Shown piece by piece: positions 32,394 through 45,000 of a stretch of 64,000 bases of DNA. The DNA is taken from NCBI GenBank assembly GCA_021018995.1, contig CM037593.1, positions 41,057,810 to 41,121,809 on the forward strand. The letters are read 5' to 3'. The DNA comes from Chloranthus sessilifolius. Lineage: Eukaryota > Streptophyta > Magnoliopsida > Chloranthales > Chloranthaceae. Position 1 is the stretch's first letter, and each line of letters starts with the position of its first letter. A program made the translations under genes and the position numbers. The notes under the pieces are model-generated. The model saw only the letters and a list, made by a program, of their open reading frames with translations, made no database searches and was not told the origin of the DNA.

Positions 32394-32569
32394 CAAGGTA
32401 ACAAAATCGGTATCGGGTATCGCTCCTTAGAGGACCGATACGAATTGGCCTATATGTATCGGCCAATACTGATATCGATATCGAGTTGGATACCGATATG
32501 TATTAGTTTGCCAAAAAACTGATACCCATCACCGATATGTATCGGTATTGGCCGATATTTGATACCTTG
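32394..32569. mobile_element. hAT-type MITE, 176 bp, perfect 8-bp duplication
   Basis: Terminal CAAGGTA (32394) and TACCTTG (32569) are flanked by CTTAAGAT at 32386-32393 and 32570-32577. The interior is filled with CGATACGTATCGG-like words (partly self-complementary). An eight-base duplication with short TIRs is the hAT signature. It is non-coding. Confidence 0.92.
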
Positions 32570-32577
32570 CTTAAGAT

Positions 32578-33433
32578 AAATGTGGTCAATGAAGAACCCT
32601 CGTTTGTTTATATATTTTTGGTCTCCTCATTGTGGCATCAGAAGTTCGACCTTATTATTAATTGTATGAATTCCATGGTTCGTCTGGGATTGATACCGAG
32701 ATGCAAACATAGCGTTAATGAAATATGTTCGGTAACGAAAATCACTAGAAAGTCTTTAATAAATATCTTAGGTTTTATAACTTATACATAGTCGTATCTG
32801 TGATATAAATAGTGTGTATTAACAAGAGGAAGAAAAAGAGACTGTGTAACGTCTACCGATGATTATTCTAAATATATATTTTTTAAAACATAATGTGAAG
32901 TCTTAAATAATGCTAAAACCTATAAAGAAGTGGAAAATTAGTGAAGCGTGAAAATTAAGTCTGAAAGCTGATAAGAGGAGGTGAATACACTTTAGCTGGG
33001 TTTAGAGATTGTTGTGAAAACGAGTGGTTCATCCTAATGATCCTTCCATAACGGATTCCAATTTATATTTAAATCATAGGGAGAAGACCTCTAAAATAGC
33101 GAAATTTGCATAATCGTATTACTGTGGAAGTGTCATGCACTTGTGGACTACTTGAGCTTAAAAGATCTGAATTGCCAATGTGGCCACATGGGTATTTTTT
33201 GACTAGTACGACTTTCACATTTTCAGTTGTTGATATTAATGGTGCAATCTTTCAAAAGAGTGTTATAAAATTTATTGCATTCTTTTAAACTTTTCCTAGA
33301 ATTAATAAAAATTCTGACGAAAGGTAAGTCAATTATAGGTTTGAAATGTAGAAGACACTGATAGTATCTTCACGATATATTTGTTATGTATGTGTCCTAA
33401 ACTGTGCGGAGGAAAGGTGCTATCAAATCTGTC
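32578..33433. other. No gene seen
   Basis: AT-rich, without convincing open frames or repeat boundaries. Confidence 0.45.
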
Positions 33434-33696
33434 CATAGTTCTAAAACTCGGCCAGTCAACCAGTTAATTCGGTCGAGTTATTCGACTCGTTGGGATTTCA
33501 AGTTGAGTCCGAGTCTAGTCAAGACTTGGCTAGGATGATGCAGTCAAGGGTTCATAAACTATCTTTATATATAAAATATTTTCATGAGATAAGGTTTTAG
33601 AAACCCCATCTTTTTAACAAGTATTAAATTACACATTTTATCAACATAGCTTTCCATCTTTTCCCTTGCCACCTTTTTTTAAAATTTTTTTATGAG

Positions 33697-33747
<51 letters not shown>

Positions 33748-33847
33748 TTACCTAGTCAAAGCGAGTCGAGTTTCTCCCGAGTCTTCGAGTGAAACTCAAC
33801 TCAACTGACTTTCCAGTTGAGTCAAGTTTTCGTGTTTTAAAACCATG
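33434..33847. mobile_element. hAT-type MITE, 414 bp, with internal (TA)n
   Basis: Left end CATAGTTCTAAAAC and right end GTTTTAAAACCATG are inverted repeats with 12 of 14 matches. Flanks AATCTGTC (33426-33433) and AATTTGTC (33848-33855) form an 8-bp duplication with one mismatch. Subterminal CGAGTC/GACTC words recur near both ends. A TA run occupies about 33701-33743. A related right end is visible at 63620-63642. Confidence 0.85.
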
Positions 33848-34285
33848 AATTTGTCATAACCCTTATAGCACTGTGCTCAAATCTGAAGCTACGATATGTA
33901 TCCAACAATAAAAAAAATTAAAAGTAATAACCACACACCACTTTTCCTGATCAGAATATGTGGTGGCTGATATAGTTGAGGAGGAAATCAGCTTCTGTCG
34001 CTGGGATGTGTGCAGTTGACCAGTAACAATACCAGTTTATCATGCAGAAACAGTAACATTAAAATTGCAATCGGCATTTAACACAGGTGCCTTCAGTAGC
34101 ATTCAATCTTAGAAATAGAATAAAATTAATTACTCTGTCTCAGAAACATCTGTAGCAGCAATGCAAGGTGTCACAAGATCACCATATCAGAAGATAAACC
34201 AGTCTTAAGAGACTGTTTAGCAGCTTCTAGAGGATTAAAACCCTCAAGATTCCAGCAATGAACAGAGACTCAGAAACCACAGAGA

Positions 34286-34440
34286 TCAGCCGATACTGAT
34301 ACGTATCGGTATCTCAACTCGAAAACCGATACCTCTATTTTTATTTTATTTTAAAAAGGCCGATACGTATCGGTATCGGCCAAGTTGTATTGGTCCTCCA
34401 AGGACTGATACCCGATACCGAGTCCGATTTGGACACCTTG
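34286..34440. mobile_element. Truncated MITE related to 32394-32569
   Basis: Rich in CCGATACGTATCGGTATC, ending GGACACCTTG. The left terminus with CAAGG is missing and no target duplication was found. Confidence 0.6.
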
Positions 34441-35141
34441 TTCACAATATTCTGGAATTTGAAGCGTTCTTTAAAATCTTATGACATTGAATTGATTCAA
34501 TTTTAACATTGGATGAAATTATTTTTAAGACTTCAAATTTAATGGAATAGAAAAATAGTTAAAAAATAGCCTATGGACTTATAAAATTCGTACTTGCAAC
34601 ATTCTACATTGTTTTCGTGTCATATGAACTAACTTAAAGAAATTGGACTTGCAATTCTATCTAATCTTGTTTCCGCGCATAAGTTGAACCAACTTTGAAA
34701 GTTTGAAATCATTAATAATCTTGAAGCCTGTTCTTTATATTCATATGAAATCTCTATCGTCTGAGTAGCACAACTATTAAATCAGATGGCAGGCTTTGAC
34801 TGTGTTGAATCAGCTAATAGAGATCACATTTTGTGCCATTCTTTGGCACCAAAGATCTTTACATTATGGCACTCAAATCCGACGGATTAGATGGCCTTCC
34901 ATGTGGCACAGGTCCCAAAAATACCAAGTCTTTCTTTTTAACTCATGTGCCATGGGTACAAATCTTGTGTGCAAGTTGTAGCTCTCATATGCATAAATAG
35001 GATTCAATTCTGTCATGAATACATTTTTTTAATTTGAATCGTAAATTGTAGAATTCAAACAGTTTGTTTGGGCATTTCCACACCATATGAGTACTGAAGA
35101 GTCTCTTATATGAAAAGTGGCTGAGATCATTGATTTTTCAG
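34441..35141. other. No exon recognised upstream of the MRT4-like exons
   Basis: Checked for the N-terminal exons of the MRT4-like gene; none was recognised here or back to about 31 kb. Confidence 0.45.
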
Positions 35142-37000
35142 GTGGAGCTGCAAGAAGGTCCTTTAGAACAGCTCACAAACGAGATGGAGCCCTTCCTGCG
35201 CAAGCAGGGGATGCCTGTTCGCTTGAACAAAGGTGCATAATTGCTCTTATTGTTCCCTTCATTTACAAATGGCCGAGATTCTCTCTCTTAATTTTGTTCA
35301 TGTCAGGTGTGGTGGAACTTGTTTCCGACTTTGTTGTTTGTGAAGAAGGAAAGCCTTTATCGCCTGAATCCTCTCGCAAACTGGTATGTCTAACATTACA
35401 GCCTATGTAATTCTCACTCTCTGTGTGTGTGCAATGTATGCATGTTGGAATTTGGAAATTGTTTTCTCACCCTTTTTCTCTTCTCTCACAAATTTCTTTT
35501 CATTTTTTTCCACTTTTTACTTCCCTCCCGTAGTATTGCTCCTGCTGTGGTCACCGGTATCTTTTCTTTGTCCATCTAATACTGTGTTAAAGTTGAATAG
35601 CTTGTTTGATCTTTTCTGTATCGTTCATCGTTTCACCAAAGTTGGCCTTGCATCAGTTATAAGAGACGGCTTTCATGAAACATGATAAAACTGTTATATT
35701 TATATTTATTTATCAGTTTAGAATATAATAAATATATTAAATAATTTTAAAGAAAATAAAATTTACTTTTGATTTCTTTCTTTTCTTAGTTTTGTGAGCT
35801 AATTTTTAGGCAATAGGTAAAAGTAAAATGTGTCTAGGCTATATATAGAACCTTTCACCTTCTATTATTGTTGGACAATAAGAAGAGAAAAGTGTGTCTA
35901 GTGGTGAGCTGCTACGTTTGTGCACTCGTGTGCGCGGCGATTGGCGCTTTAGACGCGCACATACTTTACACTTGTGCATCCTTGCAAAGAGAGGTTTGAC
36001 TTTTTGACCAGGTAGATCCTATTTGACCGTTAGACCCAACCGTTTCATAACACCTTATAAAAGTGTGCAACCTACCTTTCATACATATGACAGTCATATT
36101 GAAAATTCTATATAAGTAGGCCTTAGGACACAGATTTGGATACTCTGAAATTCATCAAATTCCTTGCATAAAACTTGAGAATTCCTTTTGCTTTCTTCTT
36201 TTTGTGGTATTTCATCGGATTGAGTTTTCTAGGGCGATCCTCTACATATTGCATCTAAGAGATTGGACTCGTTGTATCCTAGAAACGTCTCGCTAGAACC
36301 CTTTTGCAAACTCGAGAATTTATTCGAGTAGGGAGCGAATAGCGTTTTTAAGACAACGATTACGTGCCTCGAGTCCAATTCTCTTGCCCATTTGATTATT
36401 TTTGGATTTATGTTCCTATTTTTATCTAACAGATAAAACCATGACACTCTGCTAACTACATGTACACAGATTGTGGCCATGCGAGCCCACTTTTATGCCA
36501 TGTAGAACACATTTTTTGTCAATCGAAGTAGTCCAACTAGCAGCCCATCATGAGCGATTAAGTCTATTGAGTATTGAGAGCTTTGGAACCATCCGATTGC
36601 TGCACATTAATATTAATTGTTGAAATATACGCAAGACCATCCATATGGAAGTGCATGGATCGGGAGGGTTCAAATCCTCTAATTATAGTGATCTTTAGAT
36701 CTATGGTAGGTTCCCATATCAGCTACTAGGATGAATTGGATTGTCCTGACCTAAATACTCGGGGCAGTCACGTCCCAATCTGTAAGGAGGCGATCATTTT
36801 CCATTTGTCCTACATTCATGGAAGCTGATAAAAAAGGCGAGATATTAAGTCAGCTGAAAAGTGGTGTTTCTTTTCTTTTGAAGCGTTTGCTTGGGACCAA
36901 GATGGCTACCTTTTGCCTCCACCTCATCTGTCATTGGAGCGCTGAGGAGTTTGAAGTATACAAAGAAGGGCTGAATGTTTCAGACATTGAGTCCTCTTAG
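35142..37000 (+). pseudogene. MRT4: MRT4-like ribosome-assembly factor, last three exons only
   Basis: Three exons with canonical splice sites. 35142-35232 (acceptor TTTTTCAG) reads VELQEGPLEQLTNEMEPF, MPVRLNK. 35307-35383 reads GVVELVSDFVVCEEGKPLSP. 36884-37000 reads RLLGTKMATFCLHLICHWS, ending SDIESS-stop. The phases join correctly to an open frame of 94 codons with no stop. MRT4 is a nucleolar P0-like protein that holds the P0 site on pre-60S ribosomes; the visible part is its C-terminal half. The N-terminal half (family length about 220-240 residues) was not found upstream, so this is a 5'-truncated copy unless the missing exons are very distant. The second intron (1.5 kb) contains a probable LTR at 35869-36431. 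Confidence 0.85.
35869..36431 (+). mobile_element. Possible copia-like LTR in the MRT4 intron
   Basis: Starts TGTTGGACAATAAG and ends TTTTTATCTAACA, the TGTTGG..TAACA terminal style of Ty1/copia LTRs, at a plausible length of 563 bp. The flanks (ATTAT and GATAA) do not form a target duplication, so a boundary may be wrong or the element rearranged. Confidence 0.45.
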
Positions 37001-37504
37001 ACACCATAGATGCCAGTTGAAATCTGGCTGTTAAATGGTGTTATCAGTAGTAGTAGTAGAAGGCTACATTAGCATCAGGAGTAGTGATGGTGGATGTACT
37101 ACAAGGATGAAAGTTTGTTTGTTACCTGCTAAGCTCAAAGGAGAGAAACAAAAAAGGGAATACAGAATACGAGAATCGGATTTGTCGTTGGCGTGCTTGT
37201 AATATGGTAATTATTAAAGTTATAAGGAATTGCGTGTATCAGGATGAGAAACTCTTTCCCGTCACCTGCCCACTACTGATTTCGTGACATTATGAAGATT
37301 GCTTCACAGATTTCGTGGCCTTCAAATCTATTATGAGTCAGATTTTGACCGGATTTGGTGGCTAACCTCATAAGGTATGCCTTTGGCATTCTCATTCATC
37401 ATCATCATCACAGCCTTTATCTAATGAAGAACTCTAGTAACGATAGGAGATTCGATGGTAATACCAAAACATTCCAAAGTAGATGTGATATGAAGGATTG
37501 TGAA

Positions 37505-37815
37505 TATGGTTTTAAATATGGGCCATATCTGATACATATTGGCCCATATGTATTTGGTCAAATATGGCGCATCTGATACAATGTACACCCCTGATTTTGG
37601 TCAAATATGAGGTCGAAGAAGTTAAATTTCGGCCCATATCAGCCTATTTGTATTGGACAAAATAACCAACATGCCTTTTTTGCCTTTTTTTATTTTTTTT
37701 ACATTTTGTATATATTTTAATTATTTTAGAAATAGAAAAAGGTGCTTAAATGTCGGTCGGTTTAGCCGATATGTCCAATACGTATCGGCCTAGGACCCAA
37801 CTGATATGCTGATTT
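37505..37815. mobile_element. MITE-like insertion with a 9-bp direct repeat
   Basis: GATTGTGAA occurs on both sides (37496-37504 and 37816-37824) of a 311-bp segment full of GGCCCATAT and TACGTATCGGCC words, similar in style to the hAT MITEs at 32394 and 34286. Terminal inverted repeats are weak. If the duplication is counted as 8 bp (ATTGTGAA) it fits hAT. Confidence 0.65.
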
Positions 37816-38571
37816 GATTGTGAAGTTACAGACCTTTAGGAAGTGATGGAGAAATAGCACTCATAGCTGACCCAAAATAGATGAGATAAGGTAATGATGA
37901 TAAATACATGTGGGATACTGTTTTAGCATGGTGGGGTTGCATCCTGGTTTAACCAGGTGTCAGATTCATCATTTCTGTGTTTTCAAAACCCTTGGATATA
38001 AGGGCTTCTGATGCACACCTAACCTCTTATCTTTATACTCAAAAAGTGCTGCTCTCCGGACTTGAATTAAAGAAATTTCCCTATAATCGATATATTTATA
38101 GGTGTTGGGGAGAAAACACCTAGGCACACAGGTCGACCTTTGTGCTCAGATATATAGCATGATCAATCCAAAATAAATCCTATTTATGGTTGATTAGTCA
38201 TGGGATATGTGCTTTAAAAAAAATGACTTTTTTGCCCTCCATTTGATGGGTAAAAGATACTGTAAAACTCCGAAACTGGTGCATTAAATTTTCCTATGAC
38301 ATTTTTACCGGTAGAAAAGTCATAAAAATAAATTTTGTTTTTTTAATAGGATCTTATCGACATTGTTTAAGTTACTGTGGCACTTAATCCTTGTGATGGA
38401 CGTCATATAATGGCCAACTGACGATGACTGTTTTCTCTACACCCAACCCGAGCGTACAGTCCTGGGCCTCATATTTACAATTGTAATGTATGAGGGTTTT
38501 GATGGCTATGAATTTTGCGGATACACATCATGCAAATCAGTAATCACAAATATTAAGACTGTTGGGGTTGA

Positions 38572-38700
38572 CACTACGTCAAAATAGGAGAAAAACTACT
38601 GTAGCAGTTTAAAATAAACTACTGCTTAAGATAGTAGTGTGATATTTCACTCCCTAAAACAGTAGTTTTTAAGCTAAAACAGTGGTTTAAGAAATAATCT
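38572..38700 (+). repeat. Left terminal and subterminal repeats of the CACTA element
   Basis: Terminal CACTACGT followed by AAACTACTG, AAACTACTGC, ACAGTAGTTT and ACAGTGGTTT motifs. In CACTA elements such subterminal motifs bind the element-encoded DNA-binding protein. Confidence 0.88.
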
Positions 38701-39764
38701 TCTTCATCACGTGATTTCATCACGTGCAATCCATCGGGCTGAACCCCAAAGCATCCCTTTTCTCTCTTTATCAGTAACCCAAAACCAAAACGCCTCTCCT
38801 CTCTCTCAACCCTTTCTTCGTTCTCTCCGAAACCCTTGCCTCTCTCTCGTCATCCTCTCTCGACAAACCCTAGTTTTGGCTGGAAATCGAGATTTGGGAG
38901 GTTCGATTCCTCATTTTTTTGGTGCCAAATCCCTAGTAAGCAGCTCTCTTCTTACAAAATCTCTCTCTCTCTCTCTCTTTGCCTGATTGATTAGGGGTTT
39001 TTTGATGATCCAATTTTTCTTATGATCGATTCACATGCAAATGCAGAATCAACCAATTTTTTCCTCAAAAATTAGATGATCGGATGAGGACATTGAACCC
39101 GATGTGAATCGAACACCCATTCTTCGATTCGATTTTGGCCTCGAAATCCGACCGTCTGTATTCGGATCTTCAATCAAAGTGAATCAGTGGCCTTAATTTT
39201 TCCACCATAAGGTCAGTTTTCCTTGGCGATATGTTTTTATCTGATTTTTTTTTCCTTTTTTATTTATTTATAGATTTTGCATCTGATTCAACAGAATTCG
39301 TGTTTCTCATGCTTGATTTCACAGAATTTGACAATAATCGGATGATCATAGCAGTTTTCGAAGCAATCAGCTAGGGATTTTGAAAATGCTAATCCGCCTT
39401 TTTTCATTGAATTTTTTATGATTTCTGTTTCGGTTTATACATCTGATGAGGTTTTATCACTTTATGGGCTGATTTTCTGTTAATCTCTTATCTGATCGGT
39501 TTTGATCGAACTCGTCTATTTTATTGATGCTCTTTTAGTAGATCGGAGTTTTGATTGTTTTTTTTTTTTTTTTGTATTTTTGTAATCATCAATTGATCTG
39601 CTGTTATTTTCCTTTTGATTTTCGTTCGTAATTAGGTCTAATTAGTATTCGATGATTATTTTTGTCTATTTATTTTGATTTTTTGCGGTGGAGATTTGAA
39701 ATTTCAATTGCTTATTTGTTGTTTGTGTAAGGGGACTGATTTAATTTTGAATGGTAAAATGCAG
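38700..39764 (+). other. 5'-UTR/intron-like sequence inside the CACTA element
   Basis: A CT-rich, leader-like region (38750-38985, with AAACCCTAG and a CT run) is followed by T-rich intron-like DNA up to the acceptor at 39764. It may be the captured leader and first intron of the importin-like gene whose exon follows. No protein-coding evidence was found within it. Confidence 0.4.
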
Positions 39765-39862
39765 GAAATCAGTGCCACGAAGGACTTAGCTTCTCGAGGG
39801 GATGTTCGTCTCTTGGCTTCTGTTTATTTTAAGAACAGTATTAATTGATATTGGAGACGCAA
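39765..39862 (+). pseudogene. Captured exon of an importin-beta family gene (importin-11/KA120-like)
   Basis: After the acceptor AATGCAG the frame reads ISATKDLASRGDVRLLASVY then FKNSIN, an in-frame TGA where relatives have Arg, then YWR. This is the early part of the N-terminal HEAT region of importin-beta proteins that carry cargo through nuclear pores. The sequence diverges after about 33 codons and no further exon was seen. A fragment only. Confidence 0.7.
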
Positions 39863-41924
39863 TGAGATTCCTTGTAATGTCGTTACTATTTTGACCTATT
39901 TTATTAATTTGCCGGATATGAAGAACTTAATGTTGTTATTGACTCCACAATGCCGATTCGATTTACTGCATTGGTTTTATTCTTTCCTCTATAATAGTGT
40001 AGTATTTTTTGAATAAGGTCAATCATTTCTTTTGTTCGCTTTGTTACGTAAATGATATATGGATTCTCGTTATTTGTAGGAAGGTTTTGTTTTGCTTAGA
40101 ACCTAGAAATATGTATCGTGATAGATCACGTTTTGCACACACTATATATATTTTGCGTTCGTGATGGAAACAACATGAAAGCACTTTAAATCGCTAAGCC
40201 CATGAGTTGAACTTAATAGTCAATCAAGAAGGTTTTCTCCATGTGCCATCCTTGTGGTGCCAATAAAAGTCGATCTTGTAGAAGCGTGAGGTAGTAGGTA
40301 CACACAAAATAAAGATAGAAAGATGGTTTTATAGAAAAATTAACAAAGTCTATTTCCTTGGTTCATTGATAGATTGGATGAGATTCACCATTCTGATTTG
40401 ATTTTCATGCAGATGTTGTTAGCTGTTATCTTGTTGAGTCATTTCTGTATTCATAATACCATATGTATTTTATGTTTCTTGGATCCTAAGATTAGAAGTA
40501 AACAAATTACAGGTAGAATGGTAGGAAGTAGGAATGATTAATTCTTTTGTTCATTTATGAATTGGATGAGAATTATGATGCCATTTCAATTTAGTAGGCT
40601 GTAGTCTTTATTGAATTCAGTGACTTTTATTATTGTGATACAATCTATAGTTACAATTCGTGGATCATAAGATTAGAAGTCGCCAGGTGGAATGATAAGA
40701 ACAAGTATAAATTTATAGCAGTGGGACAACATACAAATTTTGGATGACAACCTAGAGGTGGTGAAAAGCATAGTCACTCTAACTAAAATGACTAAAAATA
40801 AGGTGTTGTGTTTGTACTTTGTGGTTGGTTGCATACTTGTATATGTGAGGGGATGGAGAACTTGGTTGAGATAACTGATTAAATGGAGTATAAATGGAGC
40901 TATTTTGCGAAGCTGAGTGAGATTGGATCTATCATGTATTGATGGTTTCTTTGCGTGTGTTCGAGGCCTCCTTGCCTAGGAGCTAGGGAATAACTGTTTG
41001 ACAGGAGGAAAAAGGATACCGTCACATCGATTTCTGTTGTCGGGTAAAAATCATGTTTTGATAGAAAGGGTTTGAGGATATAAATTATTCAAAAATTATG
41101 GACTATGGAGCTCTTGGCTCTAAGGCAGATGATAGGGACTGTGCCTAAACTGAAAAATTTGCACAAATTCTGCCTTTGGGAGGTCCATTTGTTGGAGAAA
41201 GGGTGCATATGGGCTGGGTATGAGCTGTGCCATGAGCTAAGGCTATGATCTTGGACCCAATATGCAAATCATGATACTGAAGCTACCAACCAAAGCTAGT
41301 CAAGTCTGTTCAATGGTGCCCCCCTAGAAAAATTTTATTTATTTATTTAGCCGGGGGTTGGGGGGATGCATTTGAGTTGTAGATGGACCGCTATTGATAA
41401 TTGGAGAATTTGGGATCGGTCATACAGTTCGTATGGAGGCTATGAATTCACCTCAGATCTAGTTGTAATAGGAATGTCTGCTTGCTGCTTATTCCACTAG
41501 TTTCTTTGAGGCCTCCTTGCCTTTATTCATATTTTCCTCAAGGCATAGTTGTGTTTAACCATAACATGGAATTTTAATTTGGTCTAAAGACACTAAGACA
41601 GATAGCACACTTTTTGTTACCTGTCTTTCTGTTCTTTTGGCGGTTTGTGAGCCCCCCATAGTAGGGCGAGGTCAATTGAGACCGAAAGTCATCCATCATT
41701 ATCCTTGAGCATATGTTACTCATTATCTTGGTTGAGTGTGCCATGTGGAATCTCTTATCTAAATCGATGTGTGTCATGTGGAATCTCTGATCTAGATATT
41801 TGTCATTCACGCCCTAGAGAAGGTATGCATGGAGGTTTGAACCGTTTATAAGAGTGATTCTTTGGTTGAGGCTTGGGCTGTCAATCATGAGATTAAAAAC
41901 AAATTACATTTTCTCAACTTTGTA

Positions 41925-42190
41925 GACACTCGACCCGACCTGACCCAACTTAACCCAATGTGTCCAAGTATAAGCTTGACCCGACCTGAAAAACCGACAT
42001 GGGTCAAGCCGACCCAGTCCCAAGTCATATATAAAATATCAAATCCAAAACCCTTATTTATTATATATAAAATATCATGTGGGGTAGTAAGATCATCCAA
42101 TCTGCATTGCCTGACCCAACTTGACGCATCAAATTCTTTTGCTCGTGTAAAATCGGATCGTGTAGATCCATAAATGGACCGACCACCCGC
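41925..42190. repeat. Degenerate GACCCGACC-rich repeat
   Basis: Dense in GACCCGACC, GACCTGACCC and GGGTCAAG words. Similar short stretches occur at 17040-17330 and 51560-51670. Probably an old MITE-like repeat; no clear boundaries. Confidence 0.4.
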
Positions 42191-43095
42191 TGAAAATTCT
42201 AATTGAGACATGTGCCTATGATAAGTTCTTAATTTCGATCATCTTTCAAAGGTTTCAATCTTAATTTCTTTAACTTTGTAATACTCTAATTGTCCGTAGG
42301 ATTATCTTGATCATTTATTTTAGGTACCTCTATTAGCACCCACCAAAACTTAAAGCACCCACCTAACCCACTTGTAGATGAGTTTTGGGGTGGGTGTGGG
42401 CTAATAGAGCTACCCTTTGTTTAATCCATGGTGATGTCCTTCTCCTTGTAATCTCAAATAATCTTAGATGGGCATATTTTTTGAATTCTTCATTAACGTT
42501 ATTAATTTTAGTTTTTTCATAATCAACAGAGCAAATTGTAAAAGATCCGGTTGTATTTGATGGCAAAAATCCTTCCAAAAGCTAAGATTTTGGTAGGTGG
42601 ATCTTAAGTTTTGGATAATTATCTTTAGTACTAAATACTATAAATAGATCACAGAGAAGCATTTTTAAGATAGAATTGCAATGTGGATTTTTCCATGGTT
42701 GTATACTTGTATCCTTGGTCAATGCTTAGTGCAATAATCAATATTATAGTGGCACTAAAGATGAATCTGGAAAAAATCTTTGACTGTTGAGCTGAATTAC
42801 TTACTTTTGTGTATAAACGGAGAGGGAAAATGTTAATGCCCTTTGAGTCAAGGAGGAACACTTCCGGGTAAATTCAATCAATGAAGAGGAATCAAAACAC
42901 CAACTTCTGAAGCAAGGGGTGCTCTTTGGCCAACAACAAAAAGATATTCAAGTATTTAATTGGGATGTTATGTTATTACATTGAAAATTTGTTGTATATA
43001 GTAACTTTTGTCATTTATTAAGTAAGAAGTTACTATAAACAGTTATTTAGTAACTAGGTGAGTTAATTTATTCCAATAACTCGAAATTTTTGTAG

Positions 43096-43530
43096 GAATT
43101 GAGGCATACTCTCTGCACTACTAAAGCGGGTATGCAATATATGCAAATGAAGTGCTCTAAGGTTTCCTGCAATCTTGGTAAGCTATATGGTAAAAAATTT
43201 TGGTTGTTTCGATCGAATCAGCCATTGTCATTCCCACCTCCTAAGATTATTTTCTTTTTAACAGGTACACATCTACATGGCTTAGCTCATGCTGCTTTAG
43301 GGTACCATAGGGTTCTAGAGGAAAATTGAAAGTTATACAATCAAGTGCAAGATCTAAAGGGTAAGGACAGTGGTTTAACTTCATAATCCTTTTATAATAA
43401 AAAATGCATACAAATTTCATAGTATTAATTTGTCGTGTTATCACATTGTATTAGGAAGTATTAGGGTGTATTGTCGAGTAAGACCCTTCTTGATTTCTCT
43501 TACAACTTGTCTATCGATCCCGCCTTGTGA
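43096..43530 (+). pseudogene. Captured kinesin-14 gene fragment (three exons)
   Basis: Exon 43096-43177: ELRHTLCTTKAGMQYMQMK. Exon 43265-43360: THLHGLAHAALGYHRVLEEN, a TGA where relatives have Arg, then KLYNQVQDLKG. Exon from 43455: SIRVYCRVRPFL, after which similarity fades. The splice sites are canonical and the phases join (split Gly codons). The order is that of the neck and motor start of plant C-terminal-motor kinesins (KIN-14 with a calponin-homology domain). The motor P-loop and the rest of the ATPase are missing, so no function is expected. Confidence 0.88.
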
Positions 43531-44078
43531 ATGGATTCGTGATTTATGTTTTCTGGAGCTTGGAGGTAAATCCTTGCTTCTATTTTGCAATAAATTTGAG
43601 GAAGTTGTTGGCATAGTTTCGAATTGCTATTTTCGTAAAATAGGATTAACTCTATATCCTTTTTTCGTAATCTTTTTATTGAAAAAACATAATTAGTTTA
43701 ATTGTGTTGGTCCGAAAAATTTTTGGACCCTTGATTGATCACCTGCCATCACTTGATGGATGAGAGAATGTTGTGAGGCTAGTGACTAGCTTGAGCCAAG
43801 TTGTTCTCCCAACCATCTTGATCCATACCAATGTGTTTTTCCATATATCAAATGGGTCCATCAACCCCATTTTATAGACGGTTCGAATTTCTCGATTAAT
43901 GTTCAAGCATAAACGACAGGTTTGCCATTGATGGCACTGTTGCCATTGAGAATCTTGGAAGGATGAAATCTGGTCATTGCCATTGATGGCACTATTGATG
44001 AAATTTGAGCTCATTCATGAGATATCCAATGCTTTCTAGATGCCGAGCCTGCTGGTTTAAGTTTCTTTTTTATATGAT

Positions 44079-44236
44079 GAGTTAGTCTACAATGGATGTC
44101 CACCCATCATAGGCAGTCCACACGTCTGTAACTTTGTACATGACATGCAGGGAAGTCCATGTATGTCACAAAGTCACACAAATATGTGGACTGCTTTAAC
44201 CCTCATAATGGATGGACATCCATTGTAGACTAGCTA
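44079..44236. mobile_element. MULE-type foldback MITE, copy 1
   Basis: The left end GAGTTAGTCTACAATGGATG is inverted at the right end (CATCCATTGTAGACTAGC). It is the same family as 44438-44622. Flanking 9-mers do not match clearly here. Confidence 0.75.
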
Positions 44237-44437
44237 TTTCTATATTTTCTCTAAAATGAAATGAGCCATGTGCATAGATTCACATGCTCTTAATCACTGT
44301 TCTCAAGATCCACTCCCCACACAGCTGACAAGATTCAGCTCAATGAACCGTTGGATAAATTTTTTGTTTCAAGGCGCTGCCTCAAGCATTGGATAAAGTT
44401 TATGTTTTAAGGCCCTGCCTCAAGCATTATTTTGTTA

Positions 44438-44622
44438 GAGTTAGTATATAATGGGTGTCTACTCATCATGAGTGAGTGGACGTCACAGTTCATATGTCCC
44501 CATGACCTAAGTGACTTGCACAGATTTACATGCATTGAAAGTCCGTGCAGACCTCGCAGTCTCGGAGATGTGTGGACTGCTTTAATGCACATGATGAGGG
44601 GACAGCCATTGTAGACTAACTC
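44438..44622. mobile_element. MULE-type MITE, copy 2, 9-bp duplication
   Basis: Termini GAGTTAGTATATAATGG and CCATTGTAGACTAACTC. Flanks ATTTTGTTA (44429-44437) and ACTTTGTTA (44623-44631) match at 8 of 9 bases. A 9-bp duplication with G-starting TIRs is typical of Mutator-like elements. Confidence 0.85.
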
Positions 44623-44849
44623 ACTTTGTTATCTAGATTTCCTTAATCTTGCTTAAGAAATTTAAGTTAAATGAGGAATAATGGGGAAAAACCATATATT
44701 ATTTGCTGCAGTTGCCCCATCTACCAAGTTCCTATACTTGTGATATGACTAGCTATCTTAATTTTGCTAAAAAAATCAAGTGCTACATTGGTTTTGGTCA
44801 CTACTTACTGTTCTGATTTTTTTTGTTTTATTGTACGGCTTTTATGTAG

Positions 44850-45000
44850 AGGATATATGGCTCCTGAATATGCAATGAGGGGTTACTTGATAGACAAAGC
44901 AGATGTTTACAGTTTCGGAGTCGTTGCTTTGGAAATTGCCAGTGGAAGGAGTAATGCGAACTATTGGCCCAAGGAGGATTTTGTTTATCTTCTTGATTGG
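44850..45000 (+). pseudogene. Captured exon of an LRR-VIII receptor-like kinase
   Basis: A 151-bp exon bounded by the acceptor TTTATGTAG and the donor GTAAAG reads [38 protein letters not shown] and FVYLLDW. This is kinase subdomains VIII-IX (APE motif and the invariant Asp of the DVYSFG block) as found in LRR-VIII receptor kinases. No other kinase exon was recognised nearby. Open and well conserved, but only a fragment. Confidence 0.9.

Noticed and set aside
38711..38986. 91-codon frame at the left end of the CACTA element
   Set aside because: CT-rich, leader-like sequence with Ser/Leu bias; no homology and no support for coding.
43739..44014. Minus-strand 91-codon frame inside the CACTA element
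   Set aside because: No recognisable family and opposite to all captured exons; likely chance.
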